Of a DNA stretch of 64,000 nucleotides, positions 28,104-37,705 are shown piece after piece. The position numbers were made by a program, and so were the translations under genes. This stretch comes from Streptomyces sp. NBC_00461 (GTDB taxonomy: Bacteria > Actinomycetota > Actinomycetes > Streptomycetales > Streptomycetaceae). The notes under the pieces are model-generated. The model was given only the letters and a program-made list of their open reading frames with translations, was not told the DNA's origin and searched no databases. Positions within the stretch are counted from its first letter, which is position 1. Each line of letters begins with the position of its first letter. The stretch spans positions 1,364,001 to 1,428,000 of the forward strand of contig NZ_CP107902.1 of NCBI RefSeq assembly GCF_036013935.1, in the 5' to 3' direction.

Positions 28104-31100
28104 TCAGCCGATCTCGACGAGCAGGTCGCCGCCCTCCACCTGCTGGATGCGGTTGATGGCCAGCCGGGACACCCGGCCCGCCTTCGGGGCGGTGATCGCG
28201 GCCTCCATCTTCATCGCCTCGATGGTGGCCACGGTCGCGCCGGCATCCACCTCGTCGCCCTCGGCGACCGCGAGGGTGACCACACCGGCGAACGGCGCGG
28301 CGACATGCCCCTGGTTGGCGCGGTCGGCCTTCTCGGTGACCGGGATGTCGGAGGCGGCGGCGGTGTCGCGCACCTGGATCGGCCTCAACTGGCCGTTCAG
28401 GGTGGACATCACGGTCCGCAGGCCGCGCTCGTCGGCCTCACCGACGGCCTCCAGCTCGATCAGCAGCCGGACGCCGGGGTCGAGGTCGACGGCGTACTCC
28501 TTGCCCGGGCGCAGACCGTAGAAGAAGTCCTTGCTGTCCAGCACGCTGGTGTCGCCGTAGGCCTGGCGGTGTGTCTCGAAGTCGCGGGTCGGGCCGGGGA
28601 ACAGCAGGCGGTTGAGAGTGGTCCGGGGTTCCTTCGCGAGGCCCGTGCGGTCCTCCGGCGTCAGCTCCTGGACGGGCCTGGGCTCGGCGCGGCCTTCGAG
28701 TGCCTTGGTGCGGAAGGGCTCCGGCCAGCCGCCGGGCGGGGTGCCCAGCTCGCCTCGCAGGAAGCCGATGACGGAGTCGGGGATGTCGTAGCGGTTCGGG
28801 CTCGCCTCGAAGTCGGCCGGATCCACCCCGGCGCCCACCAGGTGCAGAGCCAGGTCGCCGACCACCTTGGAGGAGGGGGTGACCTTGACCAGGCGGCCCA
28901 GCATCCGGTCGGCGGCGGCGTACATCGCCTCGATGTCCTCGAAGCGGTCGCCGAGACCGAGCGCGACGGCCTGGGTGCGCAGGTTGGAGAGCTGGCCGCC
29001 GGGGATCTCGTGGTGGTAGACGCGCCCGGTCGGGGAGGCGAGGCCCGCCTCGAAGGGAGCGTAGATGCGGCGGACGCTCTCCCAGTACGGCTCCAGGTCG
29101 CCGACGGCCTGGAGGTCGAGGCCGGTGGGCCGCTCGGAGTGGTCGGTCGCGGCGACGATCGCCGACAGCGACGGCTGCGAGGTCGTACCGGCCATGGAGG
29201 CGACCGCGCCGTCCACCGCGTCCGCGCCGGCCTGGATCGCGGCGAGGTAGGTGGCGAGCTGGCCGCCCGCGGTGTCATGGGTGTGCAGGTGCACCGGCAG
29301 GTCGAACTCGCGGCGCAGCGCGGAGACGAGCGTGGCGGCGGCCGGGGCGCGCAGCAGGCCCGCCATGTCCTTCACCGCCAGGACATGGGCGCCGGCCTCG
29401 ACGATCTGCTCGGCGAGGCGCAGGTAGTAGTCGAGGGTGTACAGGCGCTCGTTCGGGTCGGACAGGTCGGAGGTGTAGCAGAGGGCGACCTCGGCGATCG
29501 CCGTGCCCGTCTCCCGTACGGCCTCGATGGCGGGCCGCATCTGGCCGACGTCGTTGAGCGCGTCGAAGATGCGGAAGATGTCGATGCCGGTGGCGGCGGC
29601 CTCCTGCACGAAGGCGTCGGTCACCTCGGTCGGGTACGGGGTGTAGCCGACGGTGTTGCGCCCGCGCAGCAGCATCTGCAGACAGATGTTGGGGACGGCC
29701 TCGCGCAGGGCGGCCAGGCGTTCCCAGGGGTCCTCGGCCAGGAAGCGCAGCGCCACGTCGTACGTCGCGCCGCCCCAACACTCCAGGGACAGCAGCTCGG
29801 GCAGGGTGCGGGCGACCACGGGGGCGACCGCGAGGAGGTCCTTGGTGCGTACCCGGGTGGCGAGCAGGGACTGGTGGGCGTCGCGGAAGGTGGTGTCGGT
29901 GACGCCGATGGTCGGCGACTCGCGCAGCGCGCGGGCGAAGCCCTCCGGGCCGAGTTCGACGAGCTTCTGCCGGGAGCCCGCGGGCGGCTCGCCCGCCGGC
30001 AGCGCGGGCAGCTTGGTGCCGGGCTCGATCAGTTCGGGCCGCTCGCCGTGCGGCTTGTTGACCGTCACGTCGGCGAGGTACGTGAGCAGCTTGGTGCCGC
30101 GGTCGGCGGAGGAGCGGGAGGTCAGCAGGTGCGGGCGCTGCTCGATGAACGACGTCGTGATCCGGCCGGCCTGGAAGTCGGGGTCGTCCAACACCGCCTG
30201 CAGGAAGGGGATGTTGGTGGCCACGCCGCGGATGCGGAACTCGGCCACCGCACGCCGGGCCCGGCCGATCGCGGCCTTGAAGTCCCGGCCCCGGCAGGTG
30301 AGTTTGACCAGCATGGAGTCGAAGTGGGCGCTGATCTCCGTACCGGCATGGGTGGTTCCGCCGTCGAGGCGGATGCCCGAGCCACCGGGCGAGCGGTAGG
30401 CGCTGATGCGGCCGGTGTCCGGGCGGAAGCCGTTGGCGGGGTCCTCGGTGGTGATACGGCACTGAAGGGCCGCGCCGTGCAGCTTGACCGTGTCCTGGGA
30501 CAGCCCCAGGTCGGCGAGACTCTCGCCGGAGGCGATACGCAACTGGGCCTGGACGAGGTCGACGTCGGTGACCTCCTCGGTCACCGTGTGCTCGACCTGG
30601 ATGCGCGGGTTCATCTCGATGAAGACGTGATTGCCGTCGCGGTCGAGGAGGAACTCCACGGTGCCCGCGTTGCGGTAGCCGATCTCGCGGGCGAAGCGCA
30701 CGGCGTCGGCGCAGATCCGGTCCCGTAGGGCCGGGTCGAGGTTGGGCGCGGGGGCCAGCTCGATGACCTTCTGGTGGCGGCGCTGGAGGGAGCAGTCGCG
30801 CTCGAAGAGGTGGATGACGTTGCCCTCGCCGTCGGCGAGGATCTGCACCTCGATGTGGCGGGGGTCGACGACGGCCTTCTCCAGGAAGACGGTGGAATCA
30901 CCGAACGCGGAGGCGGCCTCGCGGGACGCCGCCTCGATGGACTCGCGCAGCGCGGCCGGGTCCTCGACGCGGCGCATCCCACGCCCGCCGCCACCGGCGA
31001 CCGCCTTCACGAACAGCGGGAAGCCGATCTCCTCGGCGGCGCGGACGAGTTCGTCGAGGTCGTCGGAGGGGGCCGAGGAGCCGAGCACCGGGACACCGGC

Positions 31101-31478
31101 CGCGCGGGCGGCGGCCACGGCACGGGCCTTGTTGCCGGTCAGTTCGAGGGTCTGCGCGCTCGGCCCGACGAACGTGATGCCGGCCTCCTCGCAGGCCTTC
31201 GCCAGCTCGGGGTTCTCGGACAGGAACCCGTAGCCCGGGTACACCGCGTCCGCGCCCGCCTGCCGCGCGGCACGGACGATCTCCTCCACGGAGAGGTACG
31301 CCCGCACCGGATGCCCGGGCTGGCCGATCTCGTAGGCCTCGTCGGCCTTGAGCCGGTGCAACGAGTTGCGGTCCTCGTGCGGGAAGACGGCGACGGTCCT
31401 CGCGCCCAGCTCATAGCCGGCGCGAAACGCCCTGATCGCGATCTCACCACGGTTGGCGACCAGCACCTTGCGGAACAT
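28104..31478 (-). CDS. pyc: Pyruvate carboxylase
   Basis: The protein is 1124 aa, the full single-chain enzyme. Residues 1-450 are biotin carboxylase (LVANRGEIAIRAFRAGYELGA, VKAVAGGGGRGMR, EMNPRIQVEHTVTE). Residues about 520-800 are the carboxyltransferase TIM barrel (DTTFRDAHQSLLATRVRTKD, LECWGGATYDVALRFL). The C-terminal biotinyl domain has the target Lys1090 in EAMKMEA. It makes oxaloacetate from pyruvate. It lies downstream of the molybdenum hydroxylase genes with an 83-base gap and lacks the betaine palindrome, so joint control with the island is not supported even though serine-derived pyruvate could feed it. Confidence 0.97.
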   Translation of the reverse strand: MFRKVLVANRGEIAIRAFRAGYELGARTVAVFPHEDRNSLHRLKADEAYEIGQPGHPVRAYLSVEEIVRAARQAGADAVYPGYGFLSENPELAKACEEAGITFVGPSAQTLELTGNKARAVAAARAAGVPVLGSSAPSDDLDELVRAAEEIGFPLFVKAVAGGGGRGMRRVEDPAALRESIEAASREAASAFGDSTVFLEKAVVDPRHIEVQILADGEGNVIHLFERDCSLQRRHQKVIELAPAPNLDPALRDRICADAVRFAREIGYRNAGTVEFLLDRDGNHVFIEMNPRIQVEHTVTEEVTDVDLVQAQLRIASGESLADLGLSQDTVKLHGAALQCRITTEDPANGFRPDTGRISAYRSPGGSGIRLDGGTTHAGTEISAHFDSMLVKLTCRGRDFKAAIGRARRAVAEFRIRGVATNIPFLQAVLDDPDFQAGRITTSFIEQRPHLLTSRSSADRGTKLLTYLADVTVNKPHGERPELIEPGTKLPALPAGEPPAGSRQKLVELGPEGFARALRESPTIGVTDTTFRDAHQSLLATRVRTKDLLAVAPVVARTLPELLSLECWGGATYDVALRFLAEDPWERLAALREAVPNICLQMLLRGRNTVGYTPYPTEVTDAFVQEAAATGIDIFRIFDALNDVGQMRPAIEAVRETGTAIAEVALCYTSDLSDPNERLYTLDYYLRLAEQIVEAGAHVLAVKDMAGLLRAPAAATLVSALRREFDLPVHLHTHDTAGGQLATYLAAIQAGADAVDGAVASMAGTTSQPSLSAIVAATDHSERPTGLDLQAVGDLEPYWESVRRIYAPFEAGLASPTGRVYHHEIPGGQLSNLRTQAVALGLGDRFEDIEAMYAAADRMLGRLVKVTPSSKVVGDLALHLVGAGVDPADFEASPNRYDIPDSVIGFLRGELGTPPGGWPEPFRTKALEGRAEPRPVQELTPEDRTGLAKEPRTTLNRLLFPGPTRDFETHRQAYGDTSVLDSKDFFYGLRPGKEYAVDLDPGVRLLIELEAVGEADERGLRTVMSTLNGQLRPIQVRDTAAASDIPVTEKADRANQGHVAAPFAGVVTLAVAEGDEVDAGATVATIEAMKMEAAITAPKAGRVSRLAINRIQQVEGGDLLVEIG

Positions 31479-31560
31479 CGCCGCTCCCTTCAGCCTGCCG
31501 ATGACGTCCCCATGGTGTCGGGGACGCCCACGTCACGCCATGTGAGCCGGGCCACTCAGT

Positions 31561-32022
31561 TCAAGATGTGATCTCGGTTGCCGCCTTTCTGATTGCCTCG
31601 CGGATGCGCGGGTAGGTGCCGCAGCGGCACACGTTCTCGATGCCGTCGATGTCCTCGTCGGACGGCTGGGGTGTCTTCTTCAGCAGGGCGGCGGCGGCCA
31701 TGACCTGGCCGGGCTGGCAGAAGCCGCACTGCGAGACGTCGCACTCCAGCCAGGCCCGCTGCACCGGGTGCAGGGTGTCGCCGTCGGCCAGCCCTTCGAT
31801 GGTGGTGACCTGGCGGTCGGCGCAGTCGGCGACCTTCACCACACAGGGCTGGATCTCCGCACCGTCGAGATGGCTGGTGCAGGCGCGGCAGACGCCGACG
31901 CCGCAGCCGTACTTGGGACCGGTGACGTGCAGCAGGTCGCGCAGCACCCACAGCAGCGGCATGTCGGCCGGGGCCTCGACGGTGACGTGTTCGCCGTTGA
32001 GGACGAAGGAGTAGGAGGGCAT
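31561..32022 (-). CDS. 2Fe-2S subunit of a molybdenum hydroxylase (IorA/QoxA-like)
   Basis: The protein is 153 aa. An N-terminal plant-type ferredoxin cluster (CGVGVCRACTSH plus a later CVV) is followed by the second cluster in CGFCQPGQVMAAAALL and CRCGTYPRIREAI. This is the small electron-transfer subunit of xanthine-oxidase-family enzymes of the isoquinoline 1-oxidoreductase type. AGAAGG precedes ATG 32022. The large subunit gene lies 52 bases upstream. Confidence 0.92.
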   Translation of the reverse strand: MPSYSFVLNGEHVTVEAPADMPLLWVLRDLLHVTGPKYGCGVGVCRACTSHLDGAEIQPCVVKVADCADRQVTTIEGLADGDTLHPVQRAWLECDVSQCGFCQPGQVMAAAALLKKTPQPSDEDIDGIENVCRCGTYPRIREAIRKAATEITS

Positions 32023-32074
32023 CAGTACCTTCTCGGAACGTCACAGGACATGAGCGGGTCAGAACATCAGCGGG

Positions 32075-34231
32075 TCAGAACGTGAGCGGGAAGCGACGCG
32101 GTCTGGTGCCGGTCGCCCGTGCGTAGGCGTTGGCCACGGCTCCGGAGGCGGCCGGCACGCCGAGTTCACCGGCGCCGCCCGGCTCACCCCTGGACGGCAT
32201 GATGTGCGCCTCGAAGTGCAGCGGGGCGTGCCCCTGGCGGGCCCACCGGAAGTCGGCGAAGCTGCCCTCGCGCACGGCACCCCGGTCGATGTGCAGCCCT
32301 GCCTGCAGCACCGTGGAGATCCCGTCGATCGCCGTGCCCATGAGCTGGGCCTCCAGACCGCGCGGGTTGATCACCGTGCCGACGTCGGCCGCCATCACCA
32401 CCTTGGTCACCCGGGGCTTCTTCGGGTCGGTGGCGTCGATCTCGACCAGGCAGGCGACGCAGGACCCGTACTCCTCGTGGACGGCGACGCCCTGCCCGTG
32501 CCCGGCCGGCATGGTCCGCCCCCAGGCGCCGGCTGCGGCGACCTTGTCGAGTACGGCCTTGACGGCCTTGTTGCGCAGAGTCGTACGGCGGAAGGCGACC
32601 GGATCCCGGCCCAGGCTCCGTGCCACCTCGTCGACCATGATCTCCTGCGCGGTCCGTACCGTCCCGGAGTCCACCGACCGCCAGGCGCCGAGCGGCATCG
32701 CGAGTTCGACGCCGCCAGAGTCGCCGGAGACGCGGCCGAAGTTGTAGAGGCCGGACTCGCTGGGCAGCGGAGCGGCGAGCGGGCGACGGAAGGCGGCCCG
32801 GCTCGCGGTGGCCTGTCTGCCGTAGGACTCGTTCACGGAGGCCGTGGCATGGGTGAAGGCCACCACTCTGCCGTCGGCGTGGCTGGCGCGGATCCTGTGG
32901 TGGTCGGCGGGGCGCATCCTGCCGTGCCGGATGTCGTCGCCCCGGCTCCACATCAGCTTGACCGGCCGGTGTGCCGCCTTCGAGATCAGGGCCGCCTCCA
33001 TGGCGGCGTCGTGGTTCAGCCGCCGCCCGAAGGATCCCCCGCCCCGGATGACATGGACCTTGACCGCGGACGCGGGCAGTCCGACCGTGGCGGCGATGTC
33101 GTCGCGAGCCTCCATCGGTGACTGGGAGGAGAACCAGATCTCGGCCCGGTGCGCCTGCACGTCCGCGATCGCGGTCAGTACCTCCATCGGCGCGTGGCTG
33201 ACGAATGCGAACTCGAACTCGCCCTCGACCTGTGCCGTTCCGCGTGGCGGGGTACCGAGGTGCGGGACCGCGGCCCGCAGCCGGGCGCGGATGCCGGCGT
33301 CGGACAGGGCGGCCAGCGGGCCGGCCGCCCACTTGATCTTCAGGGCGTCCCTGGCCTGGAAGGCGTGGTGGAAGCTCTCGGCCACCACGGCGACCCCGCC
33401 CGGGACCCTGACGACGGCGTGCACGCCGGGAAGGGCGCGGGCCGCCCGGTCGTCGACCGAGACGATCCGTCCGCCGAGCGTCGGCGGCCGTGCCACCACG
33501 GTCGGCTTCGCCCCGGCCACCGACAGGTCTCCGGTGTACTTCGCTTTGCCGGTGACGATGTCGCGGGCATCGACACGGTTCGTCGGCCGGCCGATCACCT
33601 TGTGCCGGGACGCCGGCTTGGGCTTGGCGGACACGGCCGCACGGCGTATGCGGGCGGCGCTCGCGCTGAGGGAGCCGAAGGTGGCGGTGCGGCCGTCCGG
33701 GGCGATCACCATCGTGTCCCTGGTGCGCAGGCTCCAGGCGGGCAGGTGCCAGCGCTTCGCGGCGGCGGTGACGAGCCTGGCCCGTGCGGTGGCGGCGAGT
33801 TGGCGGGCCGGGCCGTACAGCGAGCCGACCGAGTTCGAACCGCCGGTGTTCTGGTTGCCCTTGGTCCGTGCGTCGGCGAGCGGGATGTCGACGTCGGCGA
33901 GGCGGGCGTCCAGCTCCTCGGCGACCATCATCGCGACGGCGGTGGTGATGCCCTGGCCGACCTCGACGCGCGGCAGCCGTACGACGACCTTGTTGGCCGG
34001 GGTGACCTCCAGGACGAGCATCTCGTCGTCGGCGCCGGTCACCAGCACGTCTGAGGGGCCGCGTCGGGGCTCCGAACCCTCGGCCGAGGAGGTGTCGCAG
34101 GCGAGCGGGGCCGCGATGGTGAGGGTGGACGCGGCCAGCGAGTAGACCATGAACCTTCGGCGGGACACCGCGTGCCGGGGGTTTTCCGCGTCCCGGGCCG
34201 GGCCTGTGGCCGCGGACTCTGTACCGTCCAC
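32075..34231 (-). CDS. Molybdopterin-binding large subunit of aldehyde/isoquinoline-type hydroxylase (IorB-like)
   Basis: The protein is 718 aa. GTG at 34231 is preferred because GAGGAG lies five bases upstream, whereas the GTG at 34237 would abut it. SRRRFMVYSLAASTLTIAAPLAC gives a Tat signal with a possible lipobox, so the enzyme is probably exported with cofactor bound. GGGSFGRRLNHDAAMEAALIS and GQGVAVHEEYGSCVA are molybdopterin-site motifs of IorB-type proteins. Substrate is unknown. No third FAD subunit is present, as expected for the two-subunit class that uses external acceptors. Confidence 0.88.
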   Translation of the reverse strand: MDGTESAATGPARDAENPRHAVSRRRFMVYSLAASTLTIAAPLACDTSSAEGSEPRRGPSDVLVTGADDEMLVLEVTPANKVVVRLPRVEVGQGITTAVAMMVAEELDARLADVDIPLADARTKGNQNTGGSNSVGSLYGPARQLAATARARLVTAAAKRWHLPAWSLRTRDTMVIAPDGRTATFGSLSASAARIRRAAVSAKPKPASRHKVIGRPTNRVDARDIVTGKAKYTGDLSVAGAKPTVVARPPTLGGRIVSVDDRAARALPGVHAVVRVPGGVAVVAESFHHAFQARDALKIKWAAGPLAALSDAGIRARLRAAVPHLGTPPRGTAQVEGEFEFAFVSHAPMEVLTAIADVQAHRAEIWFSSQSPMEARDDIAATVGLPASAVKVHVIRGGGSFGRRLNHDAAMEAALISKAAHRPVKLMWSRGDDIRHGRMRPADHHRIRASHADGRVVAFTHATASVNESYGRQATASRAAFRRPLAAPLPSESGLYNFGRVSGDSGGVELAMPLGAWRSVDSGTVRTAQEIMVDEVARSLGRDPVAFRRTTLRNKAVKAVLDKVAAAGAWGRTMPAGHGQGVAVHEEYGSCVACLVEIDATDPKKPRVTKVVMAADVGTVINPRGLEAQLMGTAIDGISTVLQAGLHIDRGAVREGSFADFRWARQGHAPLHFEAHIMPSRGEPGGAGELGVPAASGAVANAYARATGTRPRRFPLTF

Positions 34232-34432
34232 CAACACTCCTCACGGGTCGTCCGGTTGATACGTCAACAGGTATGAGGTGCAAGTGGTCCTGTGGGTTGC
34301 CTGAGAACCGGCCGCCGAACAGTTCCGGCCTGTCGCGCGCGGCCTCGCCTCCCGGGCCGCCTGTCCTCCGTAGGCTCTGGATCCGTAGAGGAGCCGTGCG
34401 ACGGACGTCCCGTCCCCAACCTACGGAGAACC

Positions 34433-35698
34433 ATGGCCGACGCCAGTCCCCAGGCCCGTGCCGTTTCACTGTTGGGCCGCCCCAAGCTGTGGCTCGTGCC
34501 CACCGTCCTGACCGGACTGCTCGCCCTGTTGCTGGCCCTGCTCTACATGGGCGGCATCGTCAACCCGCAGGGCAACCTGCACCATCTGCCGATCGCCCTG
34601 GTCAACGGCGACACCGGCAAGCCGCCGGCCGGGCAGCGGCAGAACGCGGGCACCCAGCTCGCCGCGGCCATCACGTCCGACAAGGCCGGTGACCAGGCCG
34701 ACTGGCGCACCCTCAGCCGCGCACAGGCCCAGGACCAGCTCGACTCCGGCAGGGTCTACGGCGCCCTGGTCATCCCGCCCGACTTCACCGCGTCCATCAC
34801 CGCGCTCACCACCGCCGACGCCACCGCACGGCCGACGCTGACGGTGCTCACCAACCCCGGCAAGGGCAGCCTGGGTTCCTCCCTCACCAGCAAGATCACC
34901 ACGGCAGCGGCGCACCAGGCCTCGGTAACCATCGGCAAACAGCTCTCCGCGGCCGCGGCGCCCCGGGCGAACGCCACGACCAGGCTGCTGCTCGCCGACC
35001 CGATCAACGTCGTCACCCAGGTCGGCCATCCGATCGGCGGCCACAGTGGCCTCGGGCTGAGCGCCTTCTACTACACGTTGCTGCTCGTGCTGGCCGGATT
35101 CATGGGCGGGAACGTCATCAGCAACGGCGTCGACACCGCCCTCGGCTACGCCGACACCGAGATCGGCCCCTGGCACACGCGCCGCCCCACCGTGCCGATC
35201 AACCGCACGCAGACCCTGCTGCTGAAGATGGCCATGACCGCGGGCATCACTGTCGTCAGCGTGTCCCTGGTCATGCTCGCCACCATCGCCATCCTGGGCA
35301 TGGACGCCACTCACATCCCGCTGCTGTGGATCTACTCCTACTGCGCGACCCTCGCCGTCGGCCTGGGTGTGCAGGCCATCAACGCGGCCTTCGGCGGGAT
35401 CGGCCAGCTGGTCTCCATGTTCGTGTTCATCGTCCTGGGCCTGCCGTCCTCGGGCGCCACCGTGCCGCTCCAGGCGGTCCCGGGCTTCTACCGCTTCCTG
35501 TCCAATTTCGAGCCGATGCGCCAGCTCAGCGACGGCGTCCGCGCCATCCTCTACTTCGACGCCCGCGGGGACGCCGGCCTGACCCACTCCTGGATCATGA
35601 TCGCGATCGGTGCGGCCGCGGGCCTGCTCTTCGGCTTCGCGATGACGCGCTACTACGACCGCAAGGGCCACAAACGCCTGACCCCGCAGCCTGCTTGA
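34433..35698 (+). CDS. YhgE/Pip or DUF3533-like membrane protein
   Basis: The protein is 421 aa, starting at ATG 34433 with GGAGAA five bases upstream. One N-terminal membrane segment (LWLVPTVLTGLLALLLALLY) is followed by an extracellular domain of about 180 residues containing IALVNGDTGKP and GALVIPPDFTASI. About five further membrane segments fill the C-terminal half. This is the ABC-2-like permease layout without an ATPase. Such proteins are linked to export or cell-envelope functions, and the substrate is unknown. It is divergent from the molybdenum hydroxylase and ends three bases before a convergent sugar kinase gene. Confidence 0.82.
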   Translation: MADASPQARAVSLLGRPKLWLVPTVLTGLLALLLALLYMGGIVNPQGNLHHLPIALVNGDTGKPPAGQRQNAGTQLAAAITSDKAGDQADWRTLSRAQAQDQLDSGRVYGALVIPPDFTASITALTTADATARPTLTVLTNPGKGSLGSSLTSKITTAAAHQASVTIGKQLSAAAAPRANATTRLLLADPINVVTQVGHPIGGHSGLGLSAFYYTLLLVLAGFMGGNVISNGVDTALGYADTEIGPWHTRRPTVPINRTQTLLLKMAMTAGITVVSVSLVMLATIAILGMDATHIPLLWIYSYCATLAVGLGVQAINAAFGGIGQLVSMFVFIVLGLPSSGATVPLQAVPGFYRFLSNFEPMRQLSDGVRAILYFDARGDAGLTHSWIMIAIGAAAGLLFGFAMTRYYDRKGHKRLTPQPA

Positions 35699-35701
35699 GG
35701 T

Positions 35702-36718
35702 TCAGCGGTCGGTGCGGGCGGGTGCCGACCAGTCCTCGTCGGTGAGGTCGAGGAGCCGCGCGATCGTGGCGGTGTCCGGCAACGGGCCGTGGTCCCCGGT
35801 CACCTTGAGCGCGGACGAGGCCGTGAGGTGGCCGAGGCGCAGGGCACGCCGCATGTCGTGGCCGTCCAGCAGCCCCGCGAGGAAACCGGCGGCGAAGGCG
35901 TCGCCCGCGCCGACGGGCTCCACGACTTCCGTACGCAGGGCAGGCACGGTGCACACACCACCGCCGCCGCCACCGCCACCCTCGGCAAAGGCGTGCGCGG
36001 CCCGAGCGCCGTCCTTCACCACCAGGATGCGCGGACGCCCCAACAGCCGCCGTACGTCGGCCGGTTCGAGATCCGCGCCCCACAGGTCCTGCGCCTCGTC
36101 GAGGCCCACGAAGGCGATGTCGGCTCGGTCGGCCAGCTCGCGCAACACCGTGGCGGCCGTGCCGTCCGGCCACAGCGCGGGGCGGTGGTTGACGTCGAAG
36201 CTGATCGCGTACAGGCGTTCGCCACGCGGTGTGCCGAGCGCGCGTTCCACCAGGTCCCGGCAGGACGGGGAGAGCGCGGGGGTCACTCCGGTGAGGTGCA
36301 CGAGGGCCGCGGACCGCACCCTCGGGTCGTCCAGGACGTCGGGCCCGAGCGCCGAGGCCGCCGAACCGCTCCGGTAGTAGTGGACACGGGTGCGGTCGCG
36401 GCCCGGGTCCTTCACCAGCAGTCCCGTGGGCCGCTCGGGGTCGGTCCGTACGCCGGTGACGTCGACGCCCGCAGCACCCACGGCCGCGCACACCCTCCGC
36501 CCGAAAGCGTCGTCACCGACGGCCGAGAGCCAGCAGACGGAACGGCCCAGATCCGCCAGATACATGGCCACATTGGATTCCGCCCCGGCGACGGACAACC
36601 GCAGTTCCCCGGTGCTGTCGAGGGAGTCGGGCGGGGTGGGCGCAAGGGCCGCCATGGTCTCGCCGACACACACCACGGGCCCCTCGTCGGGGCGCCACAT
36701 GCTGTTCATGCCGCTCAT
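35702..36718 (-). CDS. PfkB-family sugar kinase, probable 2-keto-3-deoxygluconate/galactonate kinase
   Basis: The protein is 338 aa from ATG 36718 with GGAGGTG upstream. PfkB features are GETMAALAP at the N-terminus, AGAESNVAMYLADLG near residue 50, and the C-terminal signature VEPVGAGDAFAAGFLAGLL with the catalytic Asp. A low-complexity Gly tract (nine glycines) near residue 255 is unusual. With the aldolase and galactonate dehydratase upstream it would phosphorylate 2-keto-3-deoxygalactonate. It is the last gene of the galactoside locus on this strand. Confidence 0.87.
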   Translation of the reverse strand: MSGMNSMWRPDEGPVVCVGETMAALAPTPPDSLDSTGELRLSVAGAESNVAMYLADLGRSVCWLSAVGDDAFGRRVCAAVGAAGVDVTGVRTDPERPTGLLVKDPGRDRTRVHYYRSGSAASALGPDVLDDPRVRSAALVHLTGVTPALSPSCRDLVERALGTPRGERLYAISFDVNHRPALWPDGTAATVLRELADRADIAFVGLDEAQDLWGADLEPADVRRLLGRPRILVVKDGARAAHAFAEGGGGGGGGVCTVPALRTEVVEPVGAGDAFAAGFLAGLLDGHDMRRALRLGHLTASSALKVTGDHGPLPDTATIARLLDLTDEDWSAPARTDR

Positions 36719-37046
36719 ACCACCACCTCCGGTGACGGGTGGCAGGCGGCCGCCGACGCGGGCGGTCTGCGCTCCGGGAGCGCCCCGAAGGGGCGCGGGC
36801 AACTGCGCGACCGGCCACGATGATGACGCAGCCGCCAGATGACCCGACTCGGCAGTTCCAGCGGCGCGTTGGTGCCCGTCCGGTCGGCGACCGGCGCCGC
36901 CGCGCACAGAGGGACAGGCAGTCCGGCCGGTTCCTCCGCTGGTGCGGCGGGCAACCAACCCGCGAGAACGTCGACGAGCACCGTCCCGGTGCCGGTCCGG
37001 CCCATGCCCTCCCCAGGCCTCTGCCGGTCCGGACGCATGGATTCGC
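36719..37046. other. 328-base gap with dispersed repeat and a possible truncated frame
   Basis: No convincing gene was found here. A GTG at 37050 overlaps the aldolase stop as GTGA and opens a 111-codon minus-strand frame to 36715. Its last third is simply the translation of the repeat at 36780-36845, and its product resembles nothing I know. It may be the start of a gene truncated when the repeat arrived, or a chance frame. Confidence 0.5.
36780..36845. repeat. Dispersed Streptomyces intergenic repeat
   Basis: The hairpin GCGCCCC-GAA-GGGGCGC (36780-36796) is followed by GGCAACTGCGCGACCGGCCACGA-type sequence. I recognise this as a very frequent non-coding element in Streptomyces genomes. It is of a different kind from the element in soxDA. 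Confidence 0.65.
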
Positions 37047-37679
37047 TCACCGCGCGAACCCCCCCACGACGGCCCGGAACGCGCGGGCGCGCTCGCGCAG
37101 GTCGGTGATGCTGCCGCCGTCCGCCGCGTCCCCGATGAGGGGTGAGCCGACGCCGACCGCGACGGCCCCGGCGGCCAGATAGCCGCGCGCTGCCGCCTCG
37201 TCGACGCCGCCCACCGGCACGAACGGCTCGTGCGGGAAGGGCCCGCGCAGCGCCTTGAGGTAGGCGGTCCCGCCGGCCTGCTCGGCGGGGAAGATCTTCA
37301 GCGCGGCGGCGCCGAGGCCACGGGCGGTCACGATCTCGGTCGGTGTCATGACCCCCGCCAGGACGGGCATGCCCAACTCCCGTGCGGCGTCTACGCCTTC
37401 GCCGAGCGCGGGCGTGACGGCGAAGTCCGCGCCGGCCCGGTGGGCGACCCGGGCGTCCTCGGCGGTCAGGACGGTGCCGGCGCCGAGAGGGCGGTCGGGG
37501 CCGAGTGCCTGCCGGGCCTGTTCGATGACGGTGAGGGCGTCCTTGCCGGTCAGCGACACCTCGATCAGTTCGATGCCCTCGGCGGCGAGGGCCAGTACGG
37601 TGCGCAGGGCGGCGGCGGGGTCGTCTCCGCGCACGATGGCGACGAGGCGGTGGGCGGCCAGAGCCGCTCGCAGATCCAT
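37047..37679 (-). CDS. eda: KDPG/KDPGal-type aldolase
   Basis: The protein is 210 aa from ATG 37679 with TTGGAG upstream. Class I aldolase features are LVAIVRGDDPAAALRTVLALAAEGIELIEV, the GAGTVLTAEDARVAHRAGADFAVTP segment, and the Schiff-base lysine in GAAALKIFPAEQAGG. It cleaves 2-keto-3-deoxy-6-phosphogalactonate or gluconate to pyruvate and glyceraldehyde 3-phosphate. In context the galactonate form (DgoA activity) is most likely. Confidence 0.9.
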   Translation of the reverse strand: MDLRAALAAHRLVAIVRGDDPAAALRTVLALAAEGIELIEVSLTGKDALTVIEQARQALGPDRPLGAGTVLTAEDARVAHRAGADFAVTPALGEGVDAARELGMPVLAGVMTPTEIVTARGLGAAALKIFPAEQAGGTAYLKALRGPFPHEPFVPVGGVDEAAARGYLAAGAVAVGVGSPLIGDAADGGSITDLRERARAFRAVVGGFAR

Positions 37680-37705
37680 GAACACATGCTCCAATTCGCT
37701 GGGTT

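Noticed and set aside
31505..31523. Hairpin CGTCCCC/GGGGACG between the molybdenum hydroxylase genes and pyc as a terminator
   Set aside because: The stem is only six or seven base pairs with a long loop. Read-through into pyc cannot be excluded.
36715..37050. A 111-codon gene between kinase and aldolase
   Set aside because: The start overlap is attractive, but the C-terminal third is repeat sequence and the product matches no family, so it is described only as a gap feature.
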